A stretch of 35,884 nucleotides of DNA from a bacterium. Lineage in GTDB: Bacteria; Myxococcota_A; UBA9160; SZUA-336. The stretch is from positions 1 through 35,884 of the forward strand of contig JAAELY010000052.1 in NCBI GenBank assembly GCA_024226335.1. The letters run 5' to 3'. The position numbers and the translations under genes are program-made. Below, one piece after another: positions 1 through 9,079 of this stretch. Each line of letters begins with the position of its first letter. Positions within the stretch are counted from its first letter, which is position 1. The notes under the pieces were generated by a model, which saw only the letters and a list, made by a program, of their open reading frames with translations, was not told where the DNA came from and ran no database searches.

Positions 1-1
1 C

Positions 2-109
2 AACAACCGCCGGCTGCTCGAGCCGATCGGAAATATCCCTCCAGCCGAACTCGAACAGGTTTACTATGAGAAGCAAGAAAGTCTGGCCACGGTGGCTGGA
101 CTCAACTAA
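2..109 (+). CDS. IS3-family transposase OrfB, C-terminal end only
   Basis: Only the last 35 codons are inside the window; the gene enters from the left edge and stops with TAA. The visible peptide begins NNRRLLEPIGNIPPAELEQ and closes with ATVAGLN. The YNxRRxxxxLgxxsPaxfE-type tail is typical of the DDE transposase (OrfB) of IS3-family elements, which works in the cytoplasm on its own terminal repeats after a programmed frameshift joins OrfA and OrfB. The following 30 bases look like the right terminal repeat of the element. The catalytic DDE residues lie outside the window, so activity cannot be judged. Confidence 0.85.
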   Translation, partial: NNRRLLEPIGNIPPAELEQVYYEKQESLATVAGLN

Positions 110-139
110 ACGAGTCTCCGGAGAAACCGGGGCGGTTCA
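110..139 (+). repeat. probable right terminal inverted repeat of the IS3-family element
   Basis: Immediately after the transposase stop the sequence runs CGAGTCTCCGGAGAAACCGG and then GGCGGTTCA. Read from the outside inward it starts TGAACCGCCCC, fitting the TGA...TCA termini known for IS3 elements. The left copy is outside the window, so the match between ends and the target duplication cannot be checked. Confidence 0.65.
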
Positions 140-398
140 GGACGTCCCTTGACACCTCCGCTTTCATCGGGCGTTGGTGGTTTGTGCGTCGCAACTCCTT
201 GTTTCCGGCTTGCCATTCGGTCCACTGGTTCCAGGCTCTGCTTGGAGTCTGCGCCAACGGCATGCGTCGGATGTTGAAGGGCATCGTTCAAAATTCCGCT
301 GTACCGTCTGGCACCGGATTTTTCAGGTCCAGCGCACTCGGCGGCGCCCTTCAGCGCCGCTGATGCCTGGTCCGCTATATGCCAAGGAGAGAAGCGGT
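140..398. other. gap between the IS end and the HAD gene; one GC hairpin, no convincing gene
   Basis: Short frames exist on both strands across this stretch. Two minus-strand frames run straight through the IS terminal repeat, which argues against a real gene. A perfect 7-bp stem, GCGGCGC (341-347) with GCGCCGC (354-360) and a six-base loop, lies shortly before the HAD gene. It could be a terminator of IS-driven transcription or a leader structure; it lacks a T-run. A TTGACA box at 149-154 has no good -10 partner. Confidence 0.4.
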
Positions 399-1037
399 TT
401 GCACCACGTGATGTTTGACGTTGACGGCACGCTAGTAATGTCAGACGAGTTTGATGGCAATTGTTATCTTGAAGCCGTGTATGAGGTTCTAGGCCATAGT
501 CTGGATCCCGAATGGACGAAGTACGCCTATGTTAGTGATGCGGGCATCCTGGATCAGCACATAAACGAAAATGGACTTCATGCTAAGAGAGAAGAAATCC
601 ATGCTGATGTCAAAGGGACATTCGCTGATAAGGTGGCTAACCACTTGAAGGGCAACCCAGTGCAGCAGGTTCCAGGTGCTTCTGAATTCTTGTCTGCGCT
701 ACGTCGAATAGAAGATCTAGGATTATCAATTGCAACCGGTGGGTGGCACGAGACTGCTCTAATGAAACTGGAATCAGCGGGTATTGACGTCGCAGATATC
801 CCAATTGCATCTTCAAGTAACCATTTCTCGAGAATTGAGATAATGAAAATCGCAGAAGAGAAGGCCATCGGGAAGAATCGAGTTCCTTGCACCTATTTCG
901 GAGATGGGGAATGGGATAAGAAGGCTTGTGAGGAACTGGGCTTCAACTTTGTGTTAGTTGGTGAAAAGACATACCATCATCAACGAATCCTGGACTTCAA
1001 AAATGCAAGTCAGGCAATGGCGTTCATTGGCTTATAG
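399..1037 (+). CDS. HAD-superfamily phosphatase-like hydrolase (AT-rich, probably transferred)
   Basis: The protein opens with the HAD motif I VMFDVDGTLV, where the first Asp is the nucleophile and the second the acid/base. It continues with a helical cap, motif II around LSIATGG, and motif IV as FGDGEWDKKA, so the haloacid-dehalogenase phosphatase fold looks complete at about 212 residues, normal for phosphoglycolate-phosphatase-like members. The substrate cannot be read. A TTG start at 399 is chosen because AAGGAGA (384-390) sits eight bases upstream; ATG at 363 or 411 and a longer frame from 174 are alternatives. The gene is clearly richer in A and T (codons such as AAT, GAA, TTA) than every downstream gene and lies beside an IS3 end, so horizontal arrival is inferred. 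Confidence 0.75.
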   Translation: MHHVMFDVDGTLVMSDEFDGNCYLEAVYEVLGHSLDPEWTKYAYVSDAGILDQHINENGLHAKREEIHADVKGTFADKVANHLKGNPVQQVPGASEFLSALRRIEDLGLSIATGGWHETALMKLESAGIDVADIPIASSSNHFSRIEIMKIAEEKAIGKNRVPCTYFGDGEWDKKACEELGFNFVLVGEKTYHHQRILDFKNASQAMAFIGL

Positions 1038-1145
1038 GGCTGCAGCCGTGGAAGCGGGTTCGGTTTCGGCAAACGGAGACGCATTTCCCCCGGCTCGGTA
1101 GAATGAGTGAACGATGGCGCGACCATCGACTCAGTGGGGGTAGAA

Positions 1146-3395
1146 ATGTCGGATTCTCGCCTTTCTCTCGCGTGGATTCGTGCGAAACAGCGCTCTTATT
1201 GCATCGCACTCCTGGTGGGATCGATGCTCGCGTGTGGCGGGGGGGACAGGCCCGACGGTTTGATCGAAGGGCCTGGCCGGTCGAAGGAGTCGCTTTCCGC
1301 CGCCGCGCAACGACAGAGCGATGCTCGACGCGAGATCGCGGGACAAACGGGCACGGTGGCTGACTCGAAGACGATTCTCTTCGGCGATCTGCACGTGCAT
1401 ACCACCTATTCCTTCGATGCCTTTCTCTATTCGCTTCCAGTCGTCAACGGAGAAGGTGCCCATCCCCCGGCGGATGCATGTGATTTTGCCCGGCACTGTG
1501 CTGCGCTCGATTTCTACGCCCTGACGGACCACGCGGAAAATCTCACGTCCAAACACTGGCAGGACGTGAAGGAGAGTATCCGGCAGTGCAACGCCCGTGC
1601 GGGTGACCCGGCCGATCCCGACCTCGCCGCGTTTACGGGCTTCGAGTGGACACAGGTAGGACTCACGCCCGAGGAGCACTGGGGGCACAAGAATGTGCTG
1701 TTCCCGGGAACTGCCGAGAACGAGCTTCCGGCGCGTCCGATCGGCTCGGTTGAAGGTGAAGGCGGTCTGGTCTCTGGTTTCGAATCGGCCCGTACGGTGC
1801 GCTGGCTGGACCCGGGCGGTTGGGGTGAGTACAGCGACTTCGTCTGGTTGCTCGACAAGCTGGCGCAGATGCCCCAGTGCGAGGCGGGGGTCGATACTCG
1901 TTCGCTTCCCGCGGACTGTCGGGAGGCGGCGCTGGAACCGGGTCTGTTGTTCGCGAAACTCCGGCAGTGGGGCTTCGACACGCTGGTGATCCCACACGGG
2001 ACAACGTGGGGAGCCTATACGCCTCCGGGAACTTCCTTCGACAAACAACTCACCCTGAAGCGTCACGACCCGGAGTTGCAGACACTTGTCGAGGTGATGT
2101 CGGGTCACGGAAATTCCGAGGAGTATCGCGACTGGCGGGAATACGAGGTAGACGGGCAGGGCAACCCCGTCTGTCCGGCTCCAACGCCCGACTATCTCCC
2201 GTGTTGCAGGCGGGCTGGAGAGATCATGAGGGAGCGTTGTGGGGATCTCCCAGAACAGGAGTGTCAGGTGCGGATCGAACAGGCGCGACGCCTCGTGCTC
2301 GACGCCAATGTCTCGCCTCACATGGTCTTCCCCGATACCCGGGCCGAGGAATGGCTCGACTGCGGGCAGTGTCGCGATTGCTTCAAGCCTGCGTTTTCGC
2401 AACGCCCCCGCGAATCCGTGCAGTACATGATGTCGCTCTCCAACCCGAAGGAGAAGAACGCGAGCGGAGATCCTCTGCGCTTTCGCTTCGGCTTCATCTC
2501 GTCGAGCGACAACCACGCGGCGCGCCCCGGAACCGGTTACAAACAGTTCCAGCGCCGCAATATGACCGAGGCGACAGGCGTGCGTTCGGAATTCTACGAG
2601 AGTCTCGCCCGCACTCAGGTCGAAGCCGATCCGCAGGTTCCCCAACCGGTAGAGATACGTCCCGGAATGACCCACCGGGATACCGAACGAGTGGCGAGCT
2701 TCTACTATCCGGGCGGACTCGTAGCTGCGCATAGCAGCGGGAGGAATCGCGAGGCGATCTGGTCTGCGTTGAAGCGACGCGAAGTGTATGGAACCAGTGG
2801 CCCGCGCATTCTTCTCTGGTTCGATCTGCTCAATGCCCCCGGGGGCCGGGCGTCGATGGGAAGTGCCCATTCATTTGAGGGAATTCCACGCTTCGAGGTG
2901 CGAGCCATCGGCTCGCTCGAGCAGAAACCCGGTTGTCCCAGCGAAAGTCTCGAAGCGCTCACGCCCGAGCGCCTCGAAAACCTGTGCCGCGGCGATTGCT
3001 ACAACCCGAGCGACAGTCGCATACCGATCACGGCCATCGAGATCGTCCGCATCCGCCCCCAGCAGCGTCAGGGAGAGAACCCCGGCGATCTCATCGAGGA
3101 CCCGTGGAAACGAATCGAGTGCGATCCGGACCCGCGGGGCTGCGTCGCGTCTTTCGAGGATCCCGAGTACCCGGCCTCTCGGCGAGATGTTCTGTACTAC
3201 GCCCGTGCGATCCAGAAGGCGACCCCGGCCATCAATGCTGCGAGCTTGCGCACGGAATTCGACGCCGAAGGGAAGGCGATCCGCACCTCGCCCTGTTACG
3301 GTGACTATCGCACGCCCTTCGACGACGACTGCCTGGCGCCCGTCTCGGAGCGTGCCTGGTCTTCCCCCATCTTTCTGGACAGGAGAGTCCAATGA
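1146..3395 (+). CDS. DUF3604 family lipoprotein
   Basis: A 749-residue protein with a lipoprotein-type signal: basic residues (R, K, R), then YCIALLVGSMLAC with a lipobox-like LAC and Cys30 as the likely lipidated residue, so it is probably membrane-anchored outside the cytoplasm. Behind it lie the DUF3604 hallmarks: FGDLHVHTTYSFDA (His83, His85), a TDHAEN motif near 127, a later IPHGTTWGAY, and SSDNHAARPGTGY around 455. These resemble the metal-binding motifs of PHP-type hydrolases, so a metal-dependent hydrolase is plausible, but the reaction of the family is not established. ATG 1146 is preferred over the in-frame ATG 1107 because it gives a proper signal peptide. Its stop overlaps the next start by four bases (ATGA), implying translational coupling to the oxidoreductase gene. 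Confidence 0.85.
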   Translation: MSDSRLSLAWIRAKQRSYCIALLVGSMLACGGGDRPDGLIEGPGRSKESLSAAAQRQSDARREIAGQTGTVADSKTILFGDLHVHTTYSFDAFLYSLPVVNGEGAHPPADACDFARHCAALDFYALTDHAENLTSKHWQDVKESIRQCNARAGDPADPDLAAFTGFEWTQVGLTPEEHWGHKNVLFPGTAENELPARPIGSVEGEGGLVSGFESARTVRWLDPGGWGEYSDFVWLLDKLAQMPQCEAGVDTRSLPADCREAALEPGLLFAKLRQWGFDTLVIPHGTTWGAYTPPGTSFDKQLTLKRHDPELQTLVEVMSGHGNSEEYRDWREYEVDGQGNPVCPAPTPDYLPCCRRAGEIMRERCGDLPEQECQVRIEQARRLVLDANVSPHMVFPDTRAEEWLDCGQCRDCFKPAFSQRPRESVQYMMSLSNPKEKNASGDPLRFRFGFISSSDNHAARPGTGYKQFQRRNMTEATGVRSEFYESLARTQVEADPQVPQPVEIRPGMTHRDTERVASFYYPGGLVAAHSSGRNREAIWSALKRREVYGTSGPRILLWFDLLNAPGGRASMGSAHSFEGIPRFEVRAIGSLEQKPGCPSESLEALTPERLENLCRGDCYNPSDSRIPITAIEIVRIRPQQRQGENPGDLIEDPWKRIECDPDPRGCVASFEDPEYPASRRDVLYYARAIQKATPAINAASLRTEFDAEGKAIRTSPCYGDYRTPFDDDCLAPVSERAWSSPIFLDRRVQ

Positions 3396-5275
3396 TCAAA
3401 GGTTACGCGGGCCGAATCCTCGAAATCGATCTGGCGACGCAGAAGTACAGCTTTGAGCCGCTGGATGAAGAGATCGCGAAGCTCTATATCGGCGGCAAGG
3501 GCTATGGAACACGCCTGCTCTACGATCGCACGGAAGCGGGTGTCGATCCGCTCGGTCCCGACAACCCGTTGATCTTCGCCACCGGTCCGCTCAACGGTTC
3601 GGTGGCGCCGCAGAGCAATCGCTTTGCGGTCGTCTGCAAGAGTCCGCTTACCGGCGGGATCGGCAACGCGACTTGTGGTGGGAATTACGCCTACGGCATG
3701 AAGCGAGCCGGAGTCGATCTGATCGTCGTCAGCCATTGCTCCGAGCGACCCGTTCGCATCGAGGTCGACGGTGATCGCGACGAAGTCCTGTTCATCGATG
3801 CTTCGGACCTCTGGGGCAAGGGAACGTACGAAACCCAGGAGATCCTCGGCAAGAAGCACTCTCATGCCGTCATCGGACAGGCCGGAGAGAACCAGGTGCT
3901 CTATGCGGGCATCGTTTCGAACGAACGGATCGCGGGCCGCACCGGCGTCGGTGCCGTGATGGGTTCGAAGCGCCTCAAGGCGATCAGCGTCACGGGCTCG
4001 CGCAAGCTCGAAATGGACGATCCGGAGACTTTCAAGAGCTATACGAAGGAGGTTCGCGAAATCTTCAAGGATCATCCGGTGCTCGGAAGTTCGCTCAAAC
4101 GCTTCGGCACTGCGGCGATCGTCAATACGTCCAATGGTCGGGGCATCCTGCCCACCCGGAACTTTCAGCGCGGTCACTTCGATCAGGCGATGAAGATCTC
4201 CGGCGAATACATGGAAGACCACGCGCTCGTCGGCGTGAAGACCAGTTGTCAGCACTGCCCGGTGACCTGCGGTCGCGACGTGGAATTGAGGGGCAAGGGC
4301 CGGGTCAAGGGGCCCGAGTACGAAACCCTGGCACTGATGGGCAGCAATCTGGAAATCGGCGATCTGGAGAAGGTCTCCGAGTGGAATTATCTCGCGGACG
4401 ACTTCGGAATGGACACCATCAGCCTGGGCGGGAGCTTGAGTTTCGCCATGGAACTGCAGGAACGCGGAGTGCACGATTCCGGCATCCGCTTCGGCGATCC
4501 CGAGGGCATCAGCGAATTGATTGGCGACATCGCGCACCGCAGGGGCGCGGGTGACGAAATCGCCAACGGTTCGCGCAAGATGAGTCAGAAATTCGGCGGG
4601 CACGAATACGCCATGCACGTGAAGGGACTGGAACTCTCGGCGTACGATCCGCGCGGATCGTTTGCCCAGGGGGTCGAGTACGCCACCACCAATCGCGGCG
4701 GTTGCCACGTTCAGGGTGGAAGCATGTACATGGAATCGGTCGGCCCGCTCACGATCAATCCGCAGAACCACAAACTAAAGGCGGATATTCCGGTGCTCAT
4801 GCAGAACAGCGCCTGCGCGATCAACTCGATGGTGCTCTGTTTCTTCACCGCCTACGGCATGGTTCCCGCGTCCATACACAATATGGATCCGAAGTCGCTG
4901 ACCTACCGCACGATCTCGAAGATCTTCGAAAACTCGGGTCCGATGATGCGCCTGGGCATGGGGATGAAGGGCAAGCCCATGATGTGGTACGAAAAGTGGC
5001 TGACCTACGTTACCGGGCAGACTTTTTCATCCGGGCATCTCCAGGAGATCGGCGGTCGCATCTTCAATCTCGAGCGTATGTACAATCTGCGAGAGGGGTT
5101 GACGGGCAAGGACGACACGCTGCCTCCGCGCATGCTCAATGAGTCCATTTTCGAAAACATGGACGGGGGCCATCCGCTGGGTGATTTCCTGCCCCGGTAC
5201 TACAAGCTTCGCGGCTGGGATGCCGACGGTGTTCCGCTGCGGGCGACACTGGATCGGTTGCAGGTTCGAGTCTGA
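3392..5275 (+). CDS. aldehyde:ferredoxin oxidoreductase family protein (W/Mo-bis-pterin, 4Fe-4S)
   Basis: The 627-residue product has the AOR family N-terminus (MIKGYAGRILEIDL, then YIGGKGYGTRLLY and GPLNGSVAPQSNRFAVVCKSP), which packs around the bis-molybdopterin metal site. The iron-sulfur motif CQHCPVTC supplies Cys286, Cys289 and Cys293, with Cys483 (or Cys475) as a candidate fourth ligand. This spacing agrees with characterised archaeal AOR, where ligands fall near 288, 291, 295 and 494. Members oxidise aldehydes to acids, or run in reverse, with ferredoxin or a partner subunit; the substrate here is unknown. AGGAGAG lies just before the ATG, which overlaps the lipoprotein stop. The downstream MoaD-like gene fits a cofactor role. 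Confidence 0.92.
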   Translation: MIKGYAGRILEIDLATQKYSFEPLDEEIAKLYIGGKGYGTRLLYDRTEAGVDPLGPDNPLIFATGPLNGSVAPQSNRFAVVCKSPLTGGIGNATCGGNYAYGMKRAGVDLIVVSHCSERPVRIEVDGDRDEVLFIDASDLWGKGTYETQEILGKKHSHAVIGQAGENQVLYAGIVSNERIAGRTGVGAVMGSKRLKAISVTGSRKLEMDDPETFKSYTKEVREIFKDHPVLGSSLKRFGTAAIVNTSNGRGILPTRNFQRGHFDQAMKISGEYMEDHALVGVKTSCQHCPVTCGRDVELRGKGRVKGPEYETLALMGSNLEIGDLEKVSEWNYLADDFGMDTISLGGSLSFAMELQERGVHDSGIRFGDPEGISELIGDIAHRRGAGDEIANGSRKMSQKFGGHEYAMHVKGLELSAYDPRGSFAQGVEYATTNRGGCHVQGGSMYMESVGPLTINPQNHKLKADIPVLMQNSACAINSMVLCFFTAYGMVPASIHNMDPKSLTYRTISKIFENSGPMMRLGMGMKGKPMMWYEKWLTYVTGQTFSSGHLQEIGGRIFNLERMYNLREGLTGKDDTLPPRMLNESIFENMDGGHPLGDFLPRYYKLRGWDADGVPLRATLDRLQVRV

Positions 5276-5328
5276 AACGGCTGTGAGTCGGGCCGCCGCG
5301 TAGCTTCGAATCACACGAGGAACGAGCA

Positions 5329-5592
5329 ATGAGCATCCGAGTCGAATTGACCTACGACATGAGCAAGGCGCTGGGCCGGGACTGCCTCGAGATTGAATCC
5401 GCACAGACGGTCGAAGATGCGGTGGCGCAGACGCGCGCGCGCTTCGGGGATGGTGGGGAGCAGTTCGCCAAGCTGGTGCGTGTTGCTGCGGTGTCCGTCA
5501 ACGGCATCCTGACGACCCACCGCAAAGGCATGAAGACGAAGCTCAGCGATGGCGATCGCGTGGGTTTCGTGAAAGCGGCGGCGGGAGGATGA
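5329..5592 (+). CDS. MoaD/ThiS-family sulfur-carrier protein
   Basis: An 87-residue beta-grasp protein that ends in Ala-Gly-Gly. The C-terminal GG is the residue pair that MoaD/ThiS proteins have adenylated and thiocarboxylated by a MoeB/ThiF-type enzyme before donating sulfur. The body shows the family pattern: a central VSVNGIL strand and a late LSDGDRVGFV segment before the tail. Directly downstream of an AOR gene it most likely serves molybdopterin (tungstopterin) synthesis, as MoaD-like genes beside AOR are a recurrent arrangement; a general thiamine role is less likely. GAGGAACG precedes the ATG. Its stop overlaps the ATG of the next reading frame (ATGA). Confidence 0.82.
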   Translation: MSIRVELTYDMSKALGRDCLEIESAQTVEDAVAQTRARFGDGGEQFAKLVRVAAVSVNGILTTHRKGMKTKLSDGDRVGFVKAAAGG

Positions 5593-6159
5593 GCGAAGCG
5601 ATGTCCTACGATCCATTTATCCGGGGTAGCTCGCCCGTCGGTGTTCGCACTTTCGAGTGGACCGACGCCACGCGCGAACGGACGCTGCCCGTCGAAGTCT
5701 GGTACCCGGCCACCTCTGCGCACGCCGGACAGGATCTCGATCCCGAACACCGGGACAGCTTCCAGACCCTGCCGATCGCACCGCCCGCGAAACAGGCGGC
5801 GGTGCGCGATGCGGCGACGGCGGACGGTGTGTTTCCGCTGGTGATCTTCTCGCACGGCTTCGGAGGAGAGCGAAGGCAGACGACGCATCTGTGCACACAT
5901 CTCGCGAGCCACGCAGATGGGGCCGATGTTAGGTGCTGGGGCTCCGGCTGGGTCTCCAGATGTACAGGTCATCTTTGACGCGATGAAGTCGAGCAGTGAG
6001 CTCTGCCCCGCCGATCACGCCTACGCCTGGATTCAGGGGCTGGGCCTGGCGCATATGGATGCCCATGTGCGCGGGCAACCCGCGGCGGCGAAGCTGATGT
6101 CGAGTGATCTGGTCGCGCTTCTGGCCGAGCGAGGCATCGAGGTCGCTCAAATCGATTGA
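5589..6159 (+). pseudogene. alpha/beta hydrolase gene broken by internal deletion
   Basis: The first frame (5589-5978) codes for the N-terminal third of an alpha/beta hydrolase: a VRTFEWTDATRERTLPVEVWYPAT strand region, then FPLVIFSHGFGGERRQTTHL, the oxyanion-hole HG segment. After SHADG it loses register and stops at 5978. A second frame (about 5912-6159) carries what reads as the matching C-terminus (ADHAYAWIQGLGLAHMDAHV). The central part, where the nucleophile elbow GxSxG and the catalytic acid should lie, is absent, so the product cannot be a working hydrolase. The junction is near 5910. It begins by overlapping the MoaD-like stop and ends the operon. A true overlap of two small genes is possible but unlikely. 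Confidence 0.7.
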
Positions 6160-6174
6160 CGGCCGGAACAAGGC

Positions 6175-7122
6175 TCAGTCCGACGCTGAATCTTTCCCGC
6201 CAGAAAAGCTGAGGATATGCTGCGCGAGCAGCTCTGCGTGGGTGACCGGAAGCATATGGCTCCCGCCGCTGACCCGCAGAATTTTGGATTCGGGTTGTGT
6301 GCGACGGTAAAGGTCTTCGCCGACGGACAACGGCAATGAGCGGTCTTCGCTGCCGTGGATGACCAGGACCGGACGGCCGATCTTTTCCGGTTCCAGGGCA
6401 ACCGTCGGCCATTGCTGGCTTTCGAGTCGCATCGCACGTCGCGTGCCTGTACGTGCCAGATTTGCTCGGGTCTGGGGAACCCACCAGTCTGGCATCGCTT
6501 GTTCGCTGAAGGCCTCGCGACTGAGGGCGGTCGTGGTGGCCGCCGAAATCGGAGGAACGCGCCCGACCCATGCCAGTACGGGCGCCGAGAAGATCAGGTT
6601 TTCGATCCAGTTGCCGCCTTCGAATTCCACCGCGGGCCCGACGCTCGCCAGGAGCACGACGCGCGCGATGCGCGATGAATCCGCGATGCTGGCCAGAGTT
6701 GCGACCCCGCCCCCGTACGACCAGCCCACCAGTGTGGCGTTTCGAAGCTCGAGCGCTTCGAGCAACTGGAGCAACTCAGAGGCATTGGCCTCCATCGAGT
6801 GCGCCTCGTTCTCGCCTCGAGCGTCGGAATGCCCGTAGCCCTTTCGGTCGTACGCGATCACGCGTCCCCCACCGGCCGCCAGGGTTTCCGGTAACGGTCT
6901 CCAGTCATAGCCAGACCCCGGAAGCCCGTGGATCAATACGATCGGGTGAGCGGCTGCGTTTCCGCTCTCGAGTACGTTGAGCCGCGTGCCGTCGCGGAGT
7001 TCTAGCGATCGCCCGGCCTTCGGAAGCTCCGGGCGCTCGATGCCGACCAGGCTGTAACAGGCGGGCGGACCGACCACCCCGATCAGCAGTGTCAAGACGA
7101 AGAAAATCAAGAGTTTGCGCAT
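6175..7122 (-). CDS. alpha/beta fold hydrolase, membrane-anchored or exported
   Basis: A 315-residue protein that opens with a hydrophobic N-terminus (MRKLLIFFVLTLLIGVVGPP), a signal peptide or membrane anchor, so it probably acts outside the cytoplasm. The fold is visible in order: oxyanion hole IHGLPGSGYDW, nucleophile elbow VGWSYGGG with the catalytic Ser, acid in IHGSEDRSLPL, and histidine in GGSHMLPVTH. It belongs to the broad esterase/epoxide-hydrolase-like group; no substrate can be assigned. It starts 19 bp after the ilvD stop and in the same direction, so the two are probably cotranscribed. It converges with the broken hydrolase across a 15-bp gap. Confidence 0.85.
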   Translation of the reverse strand: MRKLLIFFVLTLLIGVVGPPACYSLVGIERPELPKAGRSLELRDGTRLNVLESGNAAAHPIVLIHGLPGSGYDWRPLPETLAAGGGRVIAYDRKGYGHSDARGENEAHSMEANASELLQLLEALELRNATLVGWSYGGGVATLASIADSSRIARVVLLASVGPAVEFEGGNWIENLIFSAPVLAWVGRVPPISAATTTALSREAFSEQAMPDWWVPQTRANLARTGTRRAMRLESQQWPTVALEPEKIGRPVLVIHGSEDRSLPLSVGEDLYRRTQPESKILRVSGGSHMLPVTHAELLAQHILSFSGGKDSASD

Positions 7123-7141
7123 TTGGGAACCCGCTCCCTTG

Positions 7142-9013
7142 TTATTTCAGTTGGTCGGGATCGCGTACTGCTCCGCGAGAGGCACTCGTGGTCATCAATG
7201 CGTAGGCCTGCAACGCCTTCGAAACTCTGCGTTCGCGCTTTTCTTCCGGTTGCCACGCGCTCTGGCCTCGCTCTTCCATGGCCGTGCGTCGGGTTTCGAG
7301 TTCTGCTGCTTCGACGGCGAACTCGATCTTTCGATTGGAAATATCGATACGGATCAGATCGCCGTTCTGGACCAGGCCAATCGCGCCGCCTTCGGCGGCT
7401 TCGGGAGATACATGCCCGATCGACAATCCGGCCGATCCACCGCTGAATCGTCCGTCGGTGACCAGCGCGCAGCTCATCTCGAGTTTCTTCGACTTGAGAT
7501 AGGAGGTCGGGTAGAGCATTTCCTGCATGCCGGGTCCTCCCTTCGGTCCCTCGTAGCGGATGACCAGGACATCGCCGCTCTGGACCTCGTCCTGGATGAT
7601 CCCCTTGCACGCGGCATCCTGTGACTCGTAGATGCGAGCCGGACCTTCGAAGACCCGAAGGCTCTCGGGTACACCCGCTGATTTCACGATGCACCCGTCT
7701 TCGGCGATGTTTCCGCGCAGTACCGCGAGTCCGCCGTCTGAACTATAGGCGTGGTCGCTTTCGCGGATGCAACCTTGTTCAGCGTCGTAGTCGACGGATT
7801 CGTAGTACTTGTCCTGCGAGAAGGCGACCGTCGTCCGCACACCGCCCGGTGCGGCCAGAGCGTAGGTTTGAGCCCTGGGGTCCGCGGTTTCAGAGCGAAC
7901 ATCGTTGCTGGCGATGGCTTCGCCGAGAGTTCCGCCCTCGACGGTTCCGACGTCTGCGTGTATTCGCCCGGCGCGCTGCAGAGCGCCGAGGATGGTGAAG
8001 ACTCCACCCGCCCGACCGACGTCCTCGAGGTGGTAGTTCGACGAAGGCGCGACCTTGCACAGAGTCGGGGTCAGGCGCGAGATCCTCTCGATGTCATTGA
8101 TCGTGAAGTCCACCTGCGCCTCGTGGGCGATGGCCAGAAGATGGAGCACGGTATTGGTCGAGCCCCCCATCGCGATATCGACGCTCATGGCGTTTTCGAA
8201 GGCGTCGAAGCTCGCAATGCTCCGCGGCCGTACACTGGAGTCATCTTGCTCGTAGCAGGCGCGGGCCAACTCGACGATGCGCGCTCCCGCGCGTTCGAAG
8301 AGTTCCCAGCGCAAGACGTGGGTGGCCAGCAGGGTGCCATTGCCCGGCAATGCCAGGCCCAGGGCTTCGGCCAGGCAGTTCATGCTATTGGCGGTGAACA
8401 TCCCCGAGCAGGAACCGCAGGTCGGACACGAAGAACGTTCGATGATCTCCAGGGTCTCGTCGTCGACGTCCGGGTTCTGGGACTGGATCACGGTATCGAT
8501 CAGGTCGAGGGCTTCGGGCAGTGGGTTGCCGAGGCGGTCCGTGGTTCCCACCGCCTTGCCGGCTTCCATGGGTCCGCCCGAAACGAAGATCGTGGGAATA
8601 TCGAGGCGCATGGCCGCCATCAACATTCCCGGAGTGATCTTGTCGCAGTTCGAAACGCACACGAGGGCATCGGCCATGTGGGCATTCACCATGTACTCGA
8701 CGCTATCGGCGATCAGGTCGCGACTGGGCAGCGAGTAGAGCATCCCGTCGTGGCCCATCGCGATTCCGTCGTCGATGGCGATGGTGTTGAACTCGACTCC
8801 GTAGCCTCCGGCCTCGTCGATGATCGTCTTGAGTCGTTGCCCCACGTCCCAGAGGTGGACGTGTCCGGGCACGAACTGGGTGAAGCTATTGGCGATGGCG
8901 ATGATGGGCTTGTTGAAGTCCTCATCGGTCATTCCGGTGGCGCGCCATAGCGAGCGCGCGCCCGCCATGTTTCGGCCCCGGGTCGTCGTGTGGCTGCGGT
9001 ATCCCTTGCTCAT
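7142..9013 (-). CDS. ilvD: dihydroxy-acid dehydratase
   Basis: IlvD dehydrates 2,3-dihydroxy-isovalerate and 2,3-dihydroxy-3-methylvalerate to the 2-oxo acids in valine and isoleucine synthesis. The 623-residue length fits the long E. coli-like form. Signature segments are intact: [12 protein letters not shown] (Mg/carbamyl-lysine region), [12 protein letters not shown] with Cys123, [17 protein letters not shown] with Cys196/199/202, and the C-terminal [20 protein letters not shown]. The cysteines coordinate an Fe-S cluster. No strong Shine-Dalgarno is seen before ATG 9013, but family N-termini begin at this point ([16 protein letters not shown]). An alpha/beta hydrolase follows in the same transcript; no other branched-chain gene is nearby. 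Confidence 0.97.
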   Translation of the reverse strand: MSKGYRSHTTTRGRNMAGARSLWRATGMTDEDFNKPIIAIANSFTQFVPGHVHLWDVGQRLKTIIDEAGGYGVEFNTIAIDDGIAMGHDGMLYSLPSRDLIADSVEYMVNAHMADALVCVSNCDKITPGMLMAAMRLDIPTIFVSGGPMEAGKAVGTTDRLGNPLPEALDLIDTVIQSQNPDVDDETLEIIERSSCPTCGSCSGMFTANSMNCLAEALGLALPGNGTLLATHVLRWELFERAGARIVELARACYEQDDSSVRPRSIASFDAFENAMSVDIAMGGSTNTVLHLLAIAHEAQVDFTINDIERISRLTPTLCKVAPSSNYHLEDVGRAGGVFTILGALQRAGRIHADVGTVEGGTLGEAIASNDVRSETADPRAQTYALAAPGGVRTTVAFSQDKYYESVDYDAEQGCIRESDHAYSSDGGLAVLRGNIAEDGCIVKSAGVPESLRVFEGPARIYESQDAACKGIIQDEVQSGDVLVIRYEGPKGGPGMQEMLYPTSYLKSKKLEMSCALVTDGRFSGGSAGLSIGHVSPEAAEGGAIGLVQNGDLIRIDISNRKIEFAVEAAELETRRTAMEERGQSAWQPEEKRERRVSKALQAYALMTTSASRGAVRDPDQLK

Positions 9014-9079
9014 GTTCGGGAGTGTAGCCGACTATCCGTTTGCGGCTGTGCTAGCGGGCGGGCGGCTTGCCGAGGTCGC

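Noticed and set aside
102-291. Two small minus-strand frames across the IS terminal repeat
   Set aside because: They run through the IS end, have no Shine-Dalgarno, and match no family I recognise.
140-398. Integron attC site or cassette for the HAD gene
   Set aside because: No pair of attC-like core sites (GTTRRRY and its complement) flanks the gene; only a simple 7-bp GC hairpin is present.
1131-2870. Long minus-strand open frame opposite the DUF3604 gene (579 codons)
   Set aside because: It is an antisense shadow in GC-rich DNA; the plus strand has clear family motifs and the minus translation is arginine-rich without any domain.
3305-4771. Long minus-strand frame opposite the AOR gene
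   Set aside because: Fully covered by the AOR coding sequence with its cysteine motif; no start signal or domain on the minus strand.
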